Source: Embleya scabrispora
Lineage (GTDB): Bacteria > Actinomycetota > Actinomycetes > Streptomycetales > Streptomycetaceae
Direction of reading: 5' to 3'
Length of the DNA stretch: 64,000 nt
Assembly (NCBI RefSeq): GCF_002024165.1
Contig: NZ_MWQN01000003.1
Location: 682,001 to 746,000 of the forward strand
This document shows, one piece after another, positions 32,327 to 41,332 of this stretch (position 1 is its first letter; every line of letters begins with the position of its first letter). Below the pieces are notes generated by a model. It was given only the letters and a program-made list of their open reading frames with translations, ran no database searches and was not told the DNA's origin. Position numbers and translations under genes: made by a program.

Positions 32327-33865
32327 ATGAACAATCGCAAACGGCTGGTGGCCGTCGCACTGGCGACGGCCGCGGCGCTCGGGGCGGCCGGCTGTTCGGC
32401 CTCCGACGACGCGGTGGCGAACAAGCAGCCCGCCCCCGCGGGTGCCGCCGTCGACGGCGGCACGCTGCGCGTGGGCCTGGACCGCGCGTTCGGCAGGCTC
32501 GACCCCGCCGACTCCGCGCTCACCTCGCAGCCCATGCTCCTGCTGGCCAACTCCCTGTTCGACCCGTTGATGGTCAACGACAAGGACGGACAGGTACGGC
32601 CCTACCTGGCCAAGTCCTTCACCCCGAACGCGGACGCGAGCAGTTGGACGCTCGAGCTGCGCGACGGGGTGAAGTTCGGCAACGGACGCCCCCTGGACGC
32701 CCAGGCCGTGATCGACCACGTACAGCGCCTGGCCAAGCCGGAGAGCAAGTGCCCGTGCGCGGCCGACGCCGCCACGATCGCCGGCATGACCGCGTCGAGC
32801 CCCACGTCGGTGCGGATCGACCTGAAGAAGCCGGACGCGGCACTGCCCAACCTCTTCACCCGCGCCCTCGGCTACATCGCCTCGGCGCCCACCGACTCCT
32901 CGGCCCCGGTCGGCTCCGGCCCGTTCACCGTCGAGCAGTCCCAGCCCGGCGTCTCGGTCACCGTCGCCCGCAACCCCGGCTACTGGGGCGACAAACCGCA
33001 CGTCGACAAGGTCGTCTACCGGGTCCTGCCGGACGCCGACAGCCGCTACCAGAGCGTGCGTTCCGGCGACGTCGACCTGATCTGGGCCGAGACGCCCACC
33101 CATCTACGGCAGAGCAATACCGACGGACTGCGTACCGCCACCGCCCTGGGCGCCACCACCACGACGCTCTTCAACACCAAGGTCGCCCCGTTCGACGACC
33201 CCCGGGTACGCCGGGCGATGCAGTACACGATCGATCGCGCCACCCTCGCCAAGGTCGTCACCCTCGACCAAGGGAAACCCGCCGAGGGGCCGCTGGTCTC
33301 CACCGCGCCCTACCGGTCCGCCACGCCCTATCCGGCCCCCGATCCGGCCAAGGCGCGCCAACTGCTGGCCGAGGTCGGCACCCCGGTGAGATTCGACTAC
33401 CTGATCCCCACCCAACCCGAGGCGCAGCAGCGAGCCACCGTCCTGCAGCAGATGCTCGGCGACGTCGGCATCCACATGACCATCAAGCCGCTCGACATCC
33501 CCACCTATCTGAGCAACCTGTACCAACGCCAATTCCAGGTCGCGGACTTCACCACCAGCGCGCTCGGCGACCCGAGCACGGGGCTGAGCACGTTCTTCGG
33601 CACCGGCTCGCCCACCAACTTCCCCGGTTTCGCCGACCCGGCCCTGGATACCGCGCTGGCCACCGGGCGCGGCGCACTCGACCCCGCCCGCCGCGGCGCC
33701 GCCTACGCCGATGCCGGGCGAGTCCTCGTCCAGCAGGCACCCGCGTTGTTCCTCACCGAGAACCGGGTCGGCTTCATCGCCGCCGCCGCGGTGGGCGGAC
33801 TGCCCGACCTGTCCGGCCGCAGCGTCGTCAACGTCTCCCCGGCCGCGCTGTGGGTCGCCCGATGA
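32327..33865 (+). CDS. ABC importer solute-binding lipoprotein (family 5, Opp/Dpp type)
   Basis: A 512-residue lipoprotein; the signal ends in LGAAGC with the lipid Cys at 23. The family 5 blocks are GGTLRVGLDRAFGRLDPADS, LRDGVKFGNGRPLDAQAVIDHVQRL, and DDPRVRRAMQYTIDRATLAKVV. ATG 32327 follows GGAGCGAGG. Opp/Dpp-type binders take peptides, but homologues in many bacteria bind oligosaccharides; the GH3 enzyme in this operon favours a glycoside. Its TGA overlaps the next ATG (ATGA), so all transporter genes are translationally coupled. Confidence 0.94.
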   Translation: MNNRKRLVAVALATAAALGAAGCSASDDAVANKQPAPAGAAVDGGTLRVGLDRAFGRLDPADSALTSQPMLLLANSLFDPLMVNDKDGQVRPYLAKSFTPNADASSWTLELRDGVKFGNGRPLDAQAVIDHVQRLAKPESKCPCAADAATIAGMTASSPTSVRIDLKKPDAALPNLFTRALGYIASAPTDSSAPVGSGPFTVEQSQPGVSVTVARNPGYWGDKPHVDKVVYRVLPDADSRYQSVRSGDVDLIWAETPTHLRQSNTDGLRTATALGATTTTLFNTKVAPFDDPRVRRAMQYTIDRATLAKVVTLDQGKPAEGPLVSTAPYRSATPYPAPDPAKARQLLAEVGTPVRFDYLIPTQPEAQQRATVLQQMLGDVGIHMTIKPLDIPTYLSNLYQRQFQVADFTTSALGDPSTGLSTFFGTGSPTNFPGFADPALDTALATGRGALDPARRGAAYADAGRVLVQQAPALFLTENRVGFIAAAAVGGLPDLSGRSVVNVSPAALWVAR

Positions 33866-34812
33866 CCCGGCACATCGTGCTCCGACTGCTGCGCGCGGCG
33901 GCGGTGGTCGTCCTGGTCACCACCGCCGCCGCGGCGCTGCCGCACCTGATGCGCGGCTCACCCGCGCTCGCCACCCTGGGCCCCAACGCGACCCCCGAGC
34001 AGATCGCCGCCTTCGACGCCGAGATCGGCCTGGACGACAACGCCCTGGCCGCCGCCTGGCACTGGATCGCCGACGCCCTGCACGGCGATCTGGGCAACTC
34101 GCTCGCCAACGGGGTGCCGGTGACCACCGAACTGGGCGACCGGGTGCCGGTCACCCTCGAACTGTTCGCCGCCTCCCAACTCGTCGCGCTCGCCATCGCC
34201 CTGCCGGTCGCGCTGTGGTCCGCCTGGCGCCCCGGCGGGTGGTTCGACCGGCTCGCCACGGCGCTGGCATTCGTCTGGCTCGCCATCCCCGCCTTCGTGC
34301 TCGGCCTGCTGCTGATCTACGTCGCCGCCGTGCAGTGGCGGATCCTGCCCGCCACCGGCTGGACCCCGTTCACCGACGATCCCGCCGACAACCTGCGCCA
34401 CCTGGTGCTGCCCGCGCTGACCATGGGTCTGACCGAGGCCGCCGTGTTCACCCGCACCCTGCGCGCCCAACTCATGGACACCCTCGACCAGACCTACATC
34501 GACGCCGCCCGCGGTCGGGGCCTGGGCGCAACACGCCTGCTGCTGCGCCGCGCGCTGCGCCCGTCCGCACTGCCCCTGGTCACCCTGATCGGCATCGGCT
34601 TCGGCATGGCGCTGGGCGGATCGGTGCTGGTGGAGACCCTGTTCGCGGTCCCCGGCATGGGCGGCCTGGCGGCGACCGCCATCAACGGCCGCGACTTCCC
34701 CGTCATTCAGGCGATCGTCGTGGTCACCGCCGTCGGCGTCGTGGCCGCCACCCTCGCGGTCGACCTGCTCTACCGCCGGATCGACCCCAGGATCGCCCAT
34801 GACCACCGCTGA
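33862..34812 (+). CDS. ABC importer permease 1 (OppB/DppB type)
   Basis: A 316-residue permease with six transmembrane helices; the N-terminal helix has VVLVTTAAAALPHLM, the GDLGNSLANG-VPVTTEL block is typical of DppB and the EAA loop reads YIDAARGRGLGATRLLLRRALRP. Starts in a 4-bp overlap with the binding protein and overlaps the next permease by 14 bp. Forms the membrane pore with the following subunit. Confidence 0.93.
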   Translation: MTRHIVLRLLRAAAVVVLVTTAAAALPHLMRGSPALATLGPNATPEQIAAFDAEIGLDDNALAAAWHWIADALHGDLGNSLANGVPVTTELGDRVPVTLELFAASQLVALAIALPVALWSAWRPGGWFDRLATALAFVWLAIPAFVLGLLLIYVAAVQWRILPATGWTPFTDDPADNLRHLVLPALTMGLTEAAVFTRTLRAQLMDTLDQTYIDAARGRGLGATRLLLRRALRPSALPLVTLIGIGFGMALGGSVLVETLFAVPGMGGLAATAINGRDFPVIQAIVVVTAVGVVAATLAVDLLYRRIDPRIAHDHR

Positions 34813-35683
34813 CCCGACCACCCGCGTCGCCCCGGCCTCCCGCACGCGGTACCGCATCGGGCCGCGCGGCATCCGCCTCGCCTCCCCGGGGGCGGTGCTC
34901 GCCGCGAGTTGGCTCGCCGTCGTGGTGCTCGCGGCGATCGTGGTGCCGATGTTGCCGGGCTGCGACCCGCTGCGCGCCGACTTCACCCACCCCTCCGCGC
35001 CGCCCGGGCCGGGCCACTGGTTCGGCACCGACGACACCGGCCGCGACGTCCTGGTCCGTACCGCCGCCGGGGCCCGCGCGTCCTTCGGCGTCGCCGCGCT
35101 GACCGTCTCCGTCGGTCTGGTCGTCGGCGGGGCGCTGGGTATCGCGTCCGGCTGGTTCGGCGGGTGGGCCGACCGCGTCATCGGCTTCGCCACCGACCTG
35201 TTGATGTCGGTACCCGCGCTGATCCTCGTGATGATCGTGGTCACCCTGCGCGGCCCGAGCCTGCCGGTGATCGGCGGCCTGATCGGACTGTTCACCGTGC
35301 CGTCGTTCACCCGCGTCACCCGCGCCGGCGCACTGTCCCTGAAGGAACGCGGATTCGTCCAGGCCGCCCGGATGATCGGCACCGCCCCCGGACGCATCCT
35401 GCGGCGCGAGATCCTGCCGAACATCGCCCCCGCCGCGCTGTCGTTCGCGTTCACCGCGACGACCGCGGCCATCGTCGCCGAGGGCGCGCTCAGCTTCCTC
35501 GGCTTCGGCCTGCGTCCGCCGGCGCCCTCGTGGGGCGGCATCATCGCGCAGGGACGCATCACCCTGGGCAGCGCGCCGTGGATCTCGCTGATCCCCGCCG
35601 GCGTGTTGTGCCTGACCGTATTGGCGCTGAACCACCTGGGCGAGAGCCTGCGTTCCGGCTCTCCGAAGGAGTCCCCCCGATGA
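34799..35683 (+). CDS. ABC importer permease 2 (OppC/DppC type)
   Basis: A 294-residue permease. The OppC family blocks are present: HWFGTDDTGRDVLVRTAAGARASFGVAAL after the first helix and the EAA loop GFVQAARMIGTAPGRILRREILPN, ending in SFLGFGLRPPAPSWGGIIAQGR. Overlaps the preceding permease gene by 14 bp and the following ATPase gene by 4 bp, so expression of all five subunits is coupled. Confidence 0.94.
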   Translation: MTTADPTTRVAPASRTRYRIGPRGIRLASPGAVLAASWLAVVVLAAIVVPMLPGCDPLRADFTHPSAPPGPGHWFGTDDTGRDVLVRTAAGARASFGVAALTVSVGLVVGGALGIASGWFGGWADRVIGFATDLLMSVPALILVMIVVTLRGPSLPVIGGLIGLFTVPSFTRVTRAGALSLKERGFVQAARMIGTAPGRILRREILPNIAPAALSFAFTATTAAIVAEGALSFLGFGLRPPAPSWGGIIAQGRITLGSAPWISLIPAGVLCLTVLALNHLGESLRSGSPKESPR

Positions 35684-36771
35684 CCGTCACGACTCCCACC
35701 GCCGGGCCGGGCGCCGCCGCGTCGCACCACCCGACCCCCGTGTTGCGCGTCGAAGCGCTCGACGTCGTCATCCACCCCGCCCACGGCCGTCCGCTGCACG
35801 TGCTGCACGACGTACACCTGCACATCGACGCGGGGGAATGCCTGGGCGTGGTCGGCGAGAGCGGATCGGGCAAGTCCGTGCTGAGCCGCACCATCCTCGG
35901 CGTGCCCGGACGCGGCACCCGCGTCGCCCGCACCGGCCGTGTGCGCCTGCACGACGAGGACATCCTCGACATGGACGCGCGCCGCCGCGCCGGGCTCCCG
36001 GGCGCCGAGATCGCCATGGTCCACCAGGATCCGATGACCTCGCTCAACCCCGTCGTGCGGATCGCCGACCAGGTGACCGAGGCGCTGACCGCGCGCCGCC
36101 GACTGCGCCGGCGCGAGCGGTACCGCACCGCGGCCGAACTGCTCGCCGCCGTCGACGTGCCCGACCCCGAAGGCCGGGCCCGCGCCTACCCGCACGAACT
36201 CTCCGGCGGCCTGCGCCAGCGGGTGGGCATCGCCGCCGCGCTCGCCGGCGAACCCGCGCTGCTGCTCGCCGACGAACCCACCACCGCCCTCGACGTCACC
36301 GTCCAGCGCACCGTGCTGGACCTCCTTGACCGCCACCGGGCCGAACGCGGCCTGGCCACCCTGCTGATCACCCATGACATCGGGTTGCTGTTCGGCCGCG
36401 CCCGCCGGATCGCCGTGATGTACGCCGGGCACATCGTCGAGACCGGCCGCACCGAGGACGTCACCGACCGGCCGGCGCACCCGTACACCGCCGCCCTCCT
36501 GCGCAGCGTCCCGCGCGTCACCGGCCCGCTGCGGCGCACCCTGCCGACCATCCCCGGTGCCCCGCCCGACCTGACCCGCCCGCGCACCGGCTGCCCGTTC
36601 GCGCCGCGCTGCGACCGCGCGAGCGAGCAGTGCACGCGGGCGACGCCGCCCGTACACCACGCCGGGGCCGGCCACACCGCGTCGTGCTTCCACCCGCTGT
36701 CGCACCCCGACGCCGACCCGCAGGGGGCGTCCGCGGCCCCGAACCCCGCCCCGCGAAAGGCCACTTCGTGA
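35680..36771 (+). CDS. ABC importer ATPase 1 (OppD/DppD type)
   Basis: A 363-residue ATPase from ATG 35680 after GAAGGAG. Walker A is GESGSGKS, the Q loop HQDPMTSLNP, the signature LSGGLRQRVGIA and Walker B ALLLADEPTTALD. The C-terminal tail carries the Cys-rich oligopeptide-transporter motif CPFAPRCDRASEQC. It pairs with the ATPase encoded next, whose GTG overlaps its stop by 4 bp. Confidence 0.95.
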   Translation: MTVTTPTAGPGAAASHHPTPVLRVEALDVVIHPAHGRPLHVLHDVHLHIDAGECLGVVGESGSGKSVLSRTILGVPGRGTRVARTGRVRLHDEDILDMDARRRAGLPGAEIAMVHQDPMTSLNPVVRIADQVTEALTARRRLRRRERYRTAAELLAAVDVPDPEGRARAYPHELSGGLRQRVGIAAALAGEPALLLADEPTTALDVTVQRTVLDLLDRHRAERGLATLLITHDIGLLFGRARRIAVMYAGHIVETGRTEDVTDRPAHPYTAALLRSVPRVTGPLRRTLPTIPGAPPDLTRPRTGCPFAPRCDRASEQCTRATPPVHHAGAGHTASCFHPLSHPDADPQGASAAPNPAPRKATS

Positions 36772-37787
36772 CCGCCGTCCTCCAGGCGAGCGACCTGAGC
36801 GTGGTGCACCGCACCCGTTCGGGGCCGCTGTACGCCGTCAGCGACGTCAGCCTGACCCTGCATCGGAGCCGCACCCTCGCCCTGGTCGGCGAGTCCGGTT
36901 CCGGGAAGAGCAGCATCGCCAAGGCGATCCTGCACCTGCCCGCGCCCACCCGGGGCACCGTCACCGTCGACGGCGTCGACCTGGCCGGGCTGACCCCGCG
37001 CGCGCTGCGGGCGTTTCGCCCCCGCGTGCAGATGGTCTTCCAGGACCCGCTGTCCTCGCTCAACCCGCGTCGCCGGGTGCGCGACATCGTCGCCGAGGCC
37101 CTCGACGCCCACCCCGGCACCGCCCGCACCGTCGACCGCGAGGCCCGGGTCCGCGAACTCCTGGACGCCGTCGGCCTGTCCCCCGACACCTTCGCCGACC
37201 GTCTCCCCGCGCAGCTGTCCGGCGGCCAGGCGCAGCGGGTGGCCATCGCCCGGGCGCTGGCGGCCGAGCCGCACGTGCTGATCGCCGACGAGGCCGTCTC
37301 CGCGCTCGACGTGTCCGCCCAGGCCACCGTGCTCAACCTGCTGCGGCGCCTCACCGAAACCCTCGGCCTGGCCGGGTTGTTCATCTCACACGATCTGGGC
37401 GTGGTGCGCGCCGTGAGCGACGATGTCGCGGTGCTCTACCTCGGGCGGGTATGCGAACAGGGACCGACGGAGGACCTGTTGGCCGCACCGGCGCATCCGT
37501 ACACCGCCGCGCTGCTCGCCGCCGTGCCCGAACCCGGGCGGGCGCTCGGCGACGGGCACCTGCTCGCGGTCGATCCGCCGTCCCCGCTGAACCCGCCGTC
37601 CGGCTGCCGGTTCCGCACCCGCTGCCCGTACGCGAGCGCGGTGTGCGCGGAGAGGGAACCGGCGATGCGCGTCGTCGCCGAGCGGCGCGCCGTCGCCTGC
37701 CACCACCCGCTGCCGCCCTTTGCCGCCCCGGCCACCGACGACCCCACCGGGCACCGCCCCGACCACTCCATCCAGCACGAGGACTGA
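36768..37787 (+). CDS. ABC importer ATPase 2 (OppF/DppF type)
   Basis: A 339-residue ATPase from GTG 36768. Walker A is GESGSGKSS, the Q loop FQDPLSSLNPRRR, the signature LSGGQAQRVAIARAL and Walker B HVLIADEAVSALD (the usual Pro after Glu is Ala here). The Cys-rich tail is CRFRTRCPYASAVC. Together with the previous ATPase it forms the energy unit of the importer. The GH3 gene follows 6 bp after its stop. Confidence 0.94.
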   Translation: MTAVLQASDLSVVHRTRSGPLYAVSDVSLTLHRSRTLALVGESGSGKSSIAKAILHLPAPTRGTVTVDGVDLAGLTPRALRAFRPRVQMVFQDPLSSLNPRRRVRDIVAEALDAHPGTARTVDREARVRELLDAVGLSPDTFADRLPAQLSGGQAQRVAIARALAAEPHVLIADEAVSALDVSAQATVLNLLRRLTETLGLAGLFISHDLGVVRAVSDDVAVLYLGRVCEQGPTEDLLAAPAHPYTAALLAAVPEPGRALGDGHLLAVDPPSPLNPPSGCRFRTRCPYASAVCAEREPAMRVVAERRAVACHHPLPPFAAPATDDPTGHRPDHSIQHED

Positions 37788-37793
37788 TCCGCC

Positions 37794-39575
37794 ATGCTCC
37801 GGACTCTGCGCCACCACGACGGCACCCCCTTCCGCGACCTCAACCACAACGGGACCATGGAGCCCTACGAGGACCCCCGGCTCCCGATCGACGAGCGGGT
37901 CGCCGACCTGCTGGGGCGGATGACGCTGGAGGAGAAGGCCGGGCTGATGTGTTGCGGCCGGATGATCCCCGGCAACGGCGCCCGGGTCCCCACCGGGGCC
38001 GAGCTGATCGGCGAACGCGGTGTCAACACCTTCGGGTTGACCGCCATGCCCTCGCCGGTCGAGACGGCCCGGTGGAACAACCACGTGCAGGACCTGGCCG
38101 CCGCGACCCGCCTGGGCATCCCCGTCACGCTCGCCTCCGACCCGCGCCACGGCTTCACCGAGAACCCGGCCACCGCGTTCACCGGCGGCGCGTTCAGCCG
38201 AGGGCCCGAACCGATCGGCCTCGCGGCCACCGACGATCCCGCGCTCGTCGAGGAGTACGCCGCCGCGATCGCGGCCGAACTGCGCGCGGTGGGTGTGCGG
38301 GTCGCGATCCACCCGATGGCCGACCTCGCCACCGAGCCCCGCAAGCCGCGCACGAGCGGCACCTTCGGCGAGGACGCCGACCGGGCCGGACGCATCCTGG
38401 CCGCCTACATCCGGGGCATGCAGGGCGAGCGATGGGGCCGGGACAGTGTGGCCTGCATGACCAAACACTTCCCCGGCGGCGGGCCGCAGGAGGGCGGCGA
38501 GGACCCGCACTTCGCCTACGGCACCCGCGCCGTCTATCCGGGCGGCAACCTCGACTACCACCTGAAGCCCTTCGAGGCCGCCTTCGAGGTCGGCACCGCG
38601 CAGGTCATGACGTGCTACTCGATCCCGACGGGCACCGCGCTCGCCGAGGTCGGCTCCTCGTTCAACCGCGACGTGCTGACCGGGCTGCTGCGCGAGCGGT
38701 ACGGCTTCGACGGCGTGGTGTGCAGCGACTTCAACGTACTCACCGGCATGGAGATCCCCGGCCTCGTCGCGCTGCCGCCGCGCAACTGGGGCGTCGAACA
38801 CCTCACCGTCGCCGAGCAGGCGGTGCTGATGCTGCACGCGGGCGTGGACCAGTTCGGCGGGGAGACCCGATCCGACCTGATCGTCGACGCGGTACGCTCC
38901 GGCGCCGTCGACGAGGCGCGGATCGACGCGTCGGCCCGGCGCATCCTGCGCGACAAGTTCCGCCTCGGCCTGTTCGACGACCCGTACGTCGACCCCGAGG
39001 CCGCCGAGCGGGTGGTCGGCCATCCCGCGCGCGTCGAACTCGGCCGCCGGGTGCAGCGGCGCTCCCTGGTCCGGCTCACCGGGGAGCCGTTCGCGGACAC
39101 GCCTGGGCGCCGGCTGTACGTGGAGAACATCGACCCCGAAGTCGCCGCCCGCTACGGCACGGTGGTCGAGCGGGTCGAGGACGCGGATCTGGCGGTGGTC
39201 CGGATCGACGCCCCGTACGAGGCCCGCGAGGGCCTGCTGGAACGCCACTTCCACGCCGGATCGCTCGACTTCCCCGCCGCCGAGGCCGAACGCCTGCGCG
39301 CACTGTGCGCGACCGTGCCGACCACCGTCGGCGTCTTCCTGGACCGCGCCGCGATCCTCACCCCGCTCGCCGAGTGCGCCGCCGCCCTGCTCGCCGACTT
39401 CGGCGCCGACGACGACCTGGTCCTGGACGCGGCCTTCGGCCGGGCCCCGACGCCCGGCACGCTGCCGTTCGACCTGCCGTCGTCGATGGAGGCCGTGCGC
39501 GACTCGCGCGAGGACGTGCCCTTCGACACCCGCGACCCGCTGTTCCGCTGCGGCCACCCGCACACGACACGCTGA
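37794..39575 (+). CDS. Glycoside hydrolase family 3, cytoplasmic
   Basis: A 593-residue enzyme with the GH3 layout. RVADLLGRMTLEEKAGLM opens the TIM barrel, TKHFPGGGPQEGG (about 223-235) binds the sugar, and VVCSDFNVL holds the predicted nucleophile Asp312. A smaller C-terminal alpha/beta domain follows. No signal peptide, so it acts in the cytoplasm on what the linked importer brings in. GH3 enzymes are exo-acting beta-glucosidases, xylosidases or N-acetylglucosaminidases; the KHFPG-type motif does not settle which. Last gene of the operon, ending 21 bp before the converging MFS gene. Confidence 0.93.
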   Translation: MLRTLRHHDGTPFRDLNHNGTMEPYEDPRLPIDERVADLLGRMTLEEKAGLMCCGRMIPGNGARVPTGAELIGERGVNTFGLTAMPSPVETARWNNHVQDLAAATRLGIPVTLASDPRHGFTENPATAFTGGAFSRGPEPIGLAATDDPALVEEYAAAIAAELRAVGVRVAIHPMADLATEPRKPRTSGTFGEDADRAGRILAAYIRGMQGERWGRDSVACMTKHFPGGGPQEGGEDPHFAYGTRAVYPGGNLDYHLKPFEAAFEVGTAQVMTCYSIPTGTALAEVGSSFNRDVLTGLLRERYGFDGVVCSDFNVLTGMEIPGLVALPPRNWGVEHLTVAEQAVLMLHAGVDQFGGETRSDLIVDAVRSGAVDEARIDASARRILRDKFRLGLFDDPYVDPEAAERVVGHPARVELGRRVQRRSLVRLTGEPFADTPGRRLYVENIDPEVAARYGTVVERVEDADLAVVRIDAPYEAREGLLERHFHAGSLDFPAAEAERLRALCATVPTTVGVFLDRAAILTPLAECAAALLADFGADDDLVLDAAFGRAPTPGTLPFDLPSSMEAVRDSREDVPFDTRDPLFRCGHPHTTR

Positions 39576-39596
39576 CGGGCCGGCACGCCGCGGCGG

Positions 39597-41075
39597 TCAA
39601 GACAGGGTTCGGGACGCGCGGCGGGCGGCCTCGCGCGTCCCGGGCCCGGCGGAGGGCGGTGTCGCGGTGCGCGGGATGGCCGCCGCGGTCAGTGCCGCCG
39701 CGAGGGCCGCGGCGGCGGCGAGGGCGAAGACGATGCGGTACGCGTCGAGCGAGGCGTAGGTGCCGCCCGTCGCGTCTCCCGGGTCCGCCGGCACCGTCGT
39801 GGTCACCGTGGTCAGCACGACGGCGACCACCGTGCTGCACAGGGCCTGGCCGATGGTGCGCATCAGCACGTTCAGGCCGGTCGCCGCCGCCGTCTGCGCC
39901 GCCGGCACCGCCTGGATCACCAGGGTCGGCAGCGCCGAGTACACCAGCCCGGTCCCGATCGAACACATCGTCGCCCCGGCCGTGATCGTCCACATCTGCT
40001 CACTGGTGAACACCCGCACCACGTAGGCGCCGGCAATTCCCAGCGCCCCGGCCACCAGCGTCAGGCGCGCCCCGCGTGCGGCGGACAACCGGGCCGACAC
40101 CGGCGACATCACCACCATCGCCACCCCGCCGGGCAGCAGGCACAGGCTCGCCACCAGCGCGGACGCGCCCAAGCCGTATCCGGTGCCCTCGGGCGCCTGG
40201 ACCAGTTGCACGGTGGCCAGCCAGTTGGCGTAGAAGGCGAATCCGGTCACCAGCGCCGCCAGATGCGGCAGCAGCACGGTACGGCGGGCCGCCAGGCGCA
40301 GGTCCACCAGCGGCTCGCGCGACCGCAGCTGATGCCGGCCCCACAGCGGCAGGACGAGTACGCCGCCCGCCCCGACGCCGAGCACCGCCGGGCTCGTCCA
40401 CCCCCAGTCGCCGCCCTTGGACACCGCGAGCAGTACGCCCACCAGTCCCGTGGTCAGCAGCAGCGCGCCGACCACGTCGAACCGACCCGGTGTGCGGGCC
40501 GACGAGCGCGGCAGTACCCACCACGAGAGCCCCGCACCCAGCGCGCCCAGGCCGGTGGTCACCCAGAACAACACGTGCCAGTCCGCGTGCCGCACCACGA
40601 TCGACGCCAGCGGCAGCCCGGCCGCCGCCCCGATGCCCACCGTCGAACTCATCAGCGCGACCGCCGAACCGACCCGGTGCGGCGGCAGTTCCTCGCGCAG
40701 GATGCCGGTGGCCAGCGGCACCACCGCGGCGGCGGTCCCCTGGAGCGCCCGCGCGGTGATCAGGACGCCGATGTCGGTGGTCAGCGCGCACAGTGCCGAA
40801 CCCACGGTCATTCCCACGAGCGCGGCGACCAGGATGCGGCGTCTGCCGTACATGTCGCCGGCCCGCCCGAGGACCGGGTTGAGCACCGCGCCGGAGAGCA
40901 GCGTCGCGGTCAGCATCCAACTCACCGTGCCCGGCGAGGACCCGGTGTCGCCGGGCAGTGCGGGCAGCAGCGGCACGATCACCGTCTGCATGAGCGCCAT
41001 CAGGACGCCGCCGAAGGCCAGGGTCGGCACCATCAGACGGGAACGAAGGCCGGATGAGGGTACTGCGGTCGGCAC
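39597..41075 (-). CDS. MFS drug-efflux transporter (DHA2/EmrB type)
   Basis: A 492-residue transporter with about 14 hydrophobic segments. Motif A between helices 2 and 3 is GRAGDMYGRRRILV, and LPALPGDTGSSPGTVSWMLTATLLSGA and ITARALQGTAAAVVPLATGIL are typical DHA2 blocks. GTG 41075 is used, with a weak ribosome site. It is divergent from the next MFS gene; a CTGACG-N3-CGTCAG palindrome 36 bp from its start is the kind of site read by TetR repressors of efflux pumps, but no such repressor gene is nearby. Confidence 0.93.
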   Translation of the reverse strand: MPTAVPSSGLRSRLMVPTLAFGGVLMALMQTVIVPLLPALPGDTGSSPGTVSWMLTATLLSGAVLNPVLGRAGDMYGRRRILVAALVGMTVGSALCALTTDIGVLITARALQGTAAAVVPLATGILREELPPHRVGSAVALMSSTVGIGAAAGLPLASIVVRHADWHVLFWVTTGLGALGAGLSWWVLPRSSARTPGRFDVVGALLLTTGLVGVLLAVSKGGDWGWTSPAVLGVGAGGVLVLPLWGRHQLRSREPLVDLRLAARRTVLLPHLAALVTGFAFYANWLATVQLVQAPEGTGYGLGASALVASLCLLPGGVAMVVMSPVSARLSAARGARLTLVAGALGIAGAYVVRVFTSEQMWTITAGATMCSIGTGLVYSALPTLVIQAVPAAQTAAATGLNVLMRTIGQALCSTVVAVVLTTVTTTVPADPGDATGGTYASLDAYRIVFALAAAAALAAALTAAAIPRTATPPSAGPGTREAARRASRTLS

Positions 41076-41110
41076 GCGGCGACTCCGGGATCCGGGGGCC
41101 GCCAGCTGAC

Positions 41111-41125
41111 CTGACGACCCGTCAG
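41111..41125. promoter_or_regulatory. Candidate TetR-type operator of the DHA2 efflux gene
   Basis: Perfect palindrome CTGACG-ACC-CGTCAG close to the start of the minus-strand MFS gene. No adjacent regulator gene. Confidence 0.6.
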
Positions 41126-41236
41126 ATCAGTTCTGTCACGAACTCCCTCGGAACGCCGGCACACGTGACGGACGTCGCACCGCGCCGCGCGGCGGGATGG
41201 ACCGATCCCGAAAGTGCGGGCGAAAACCCCTTGCCC

Positions 41237-41260
41237 AATGGTCAAGAAACGTTGACCATT
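41237..41260. promoter_or_regulatory. Candidate operator of the second MFS gene
   Basis: Perfect inverted repeat AATGGTCAA-N6-TTGACCATT, 73 bp before the preferred start of the plus-strand MFS gene. Its sequence differs from the other palindrome in the same gap, so two different regulators are likely, one for each divergent transporter. Confidence 0.65.
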
Positions 41261-41332
41261 ACTCGCATGCCTACGGATGATCTTCCAGCCGTCCCGCCCC
41301 GCAGCGCGCGAGCGGGCCGAGGAGTACACCAA

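Noticed and set aside
30251-33865. A 1204-codon plus-strand frame ending in the solute-binding protein
   Set aside because: Only the part from ATG 32327 has a lipoprotein signal and family motifs; upstream runs through EamA and TetR genes in other frames.
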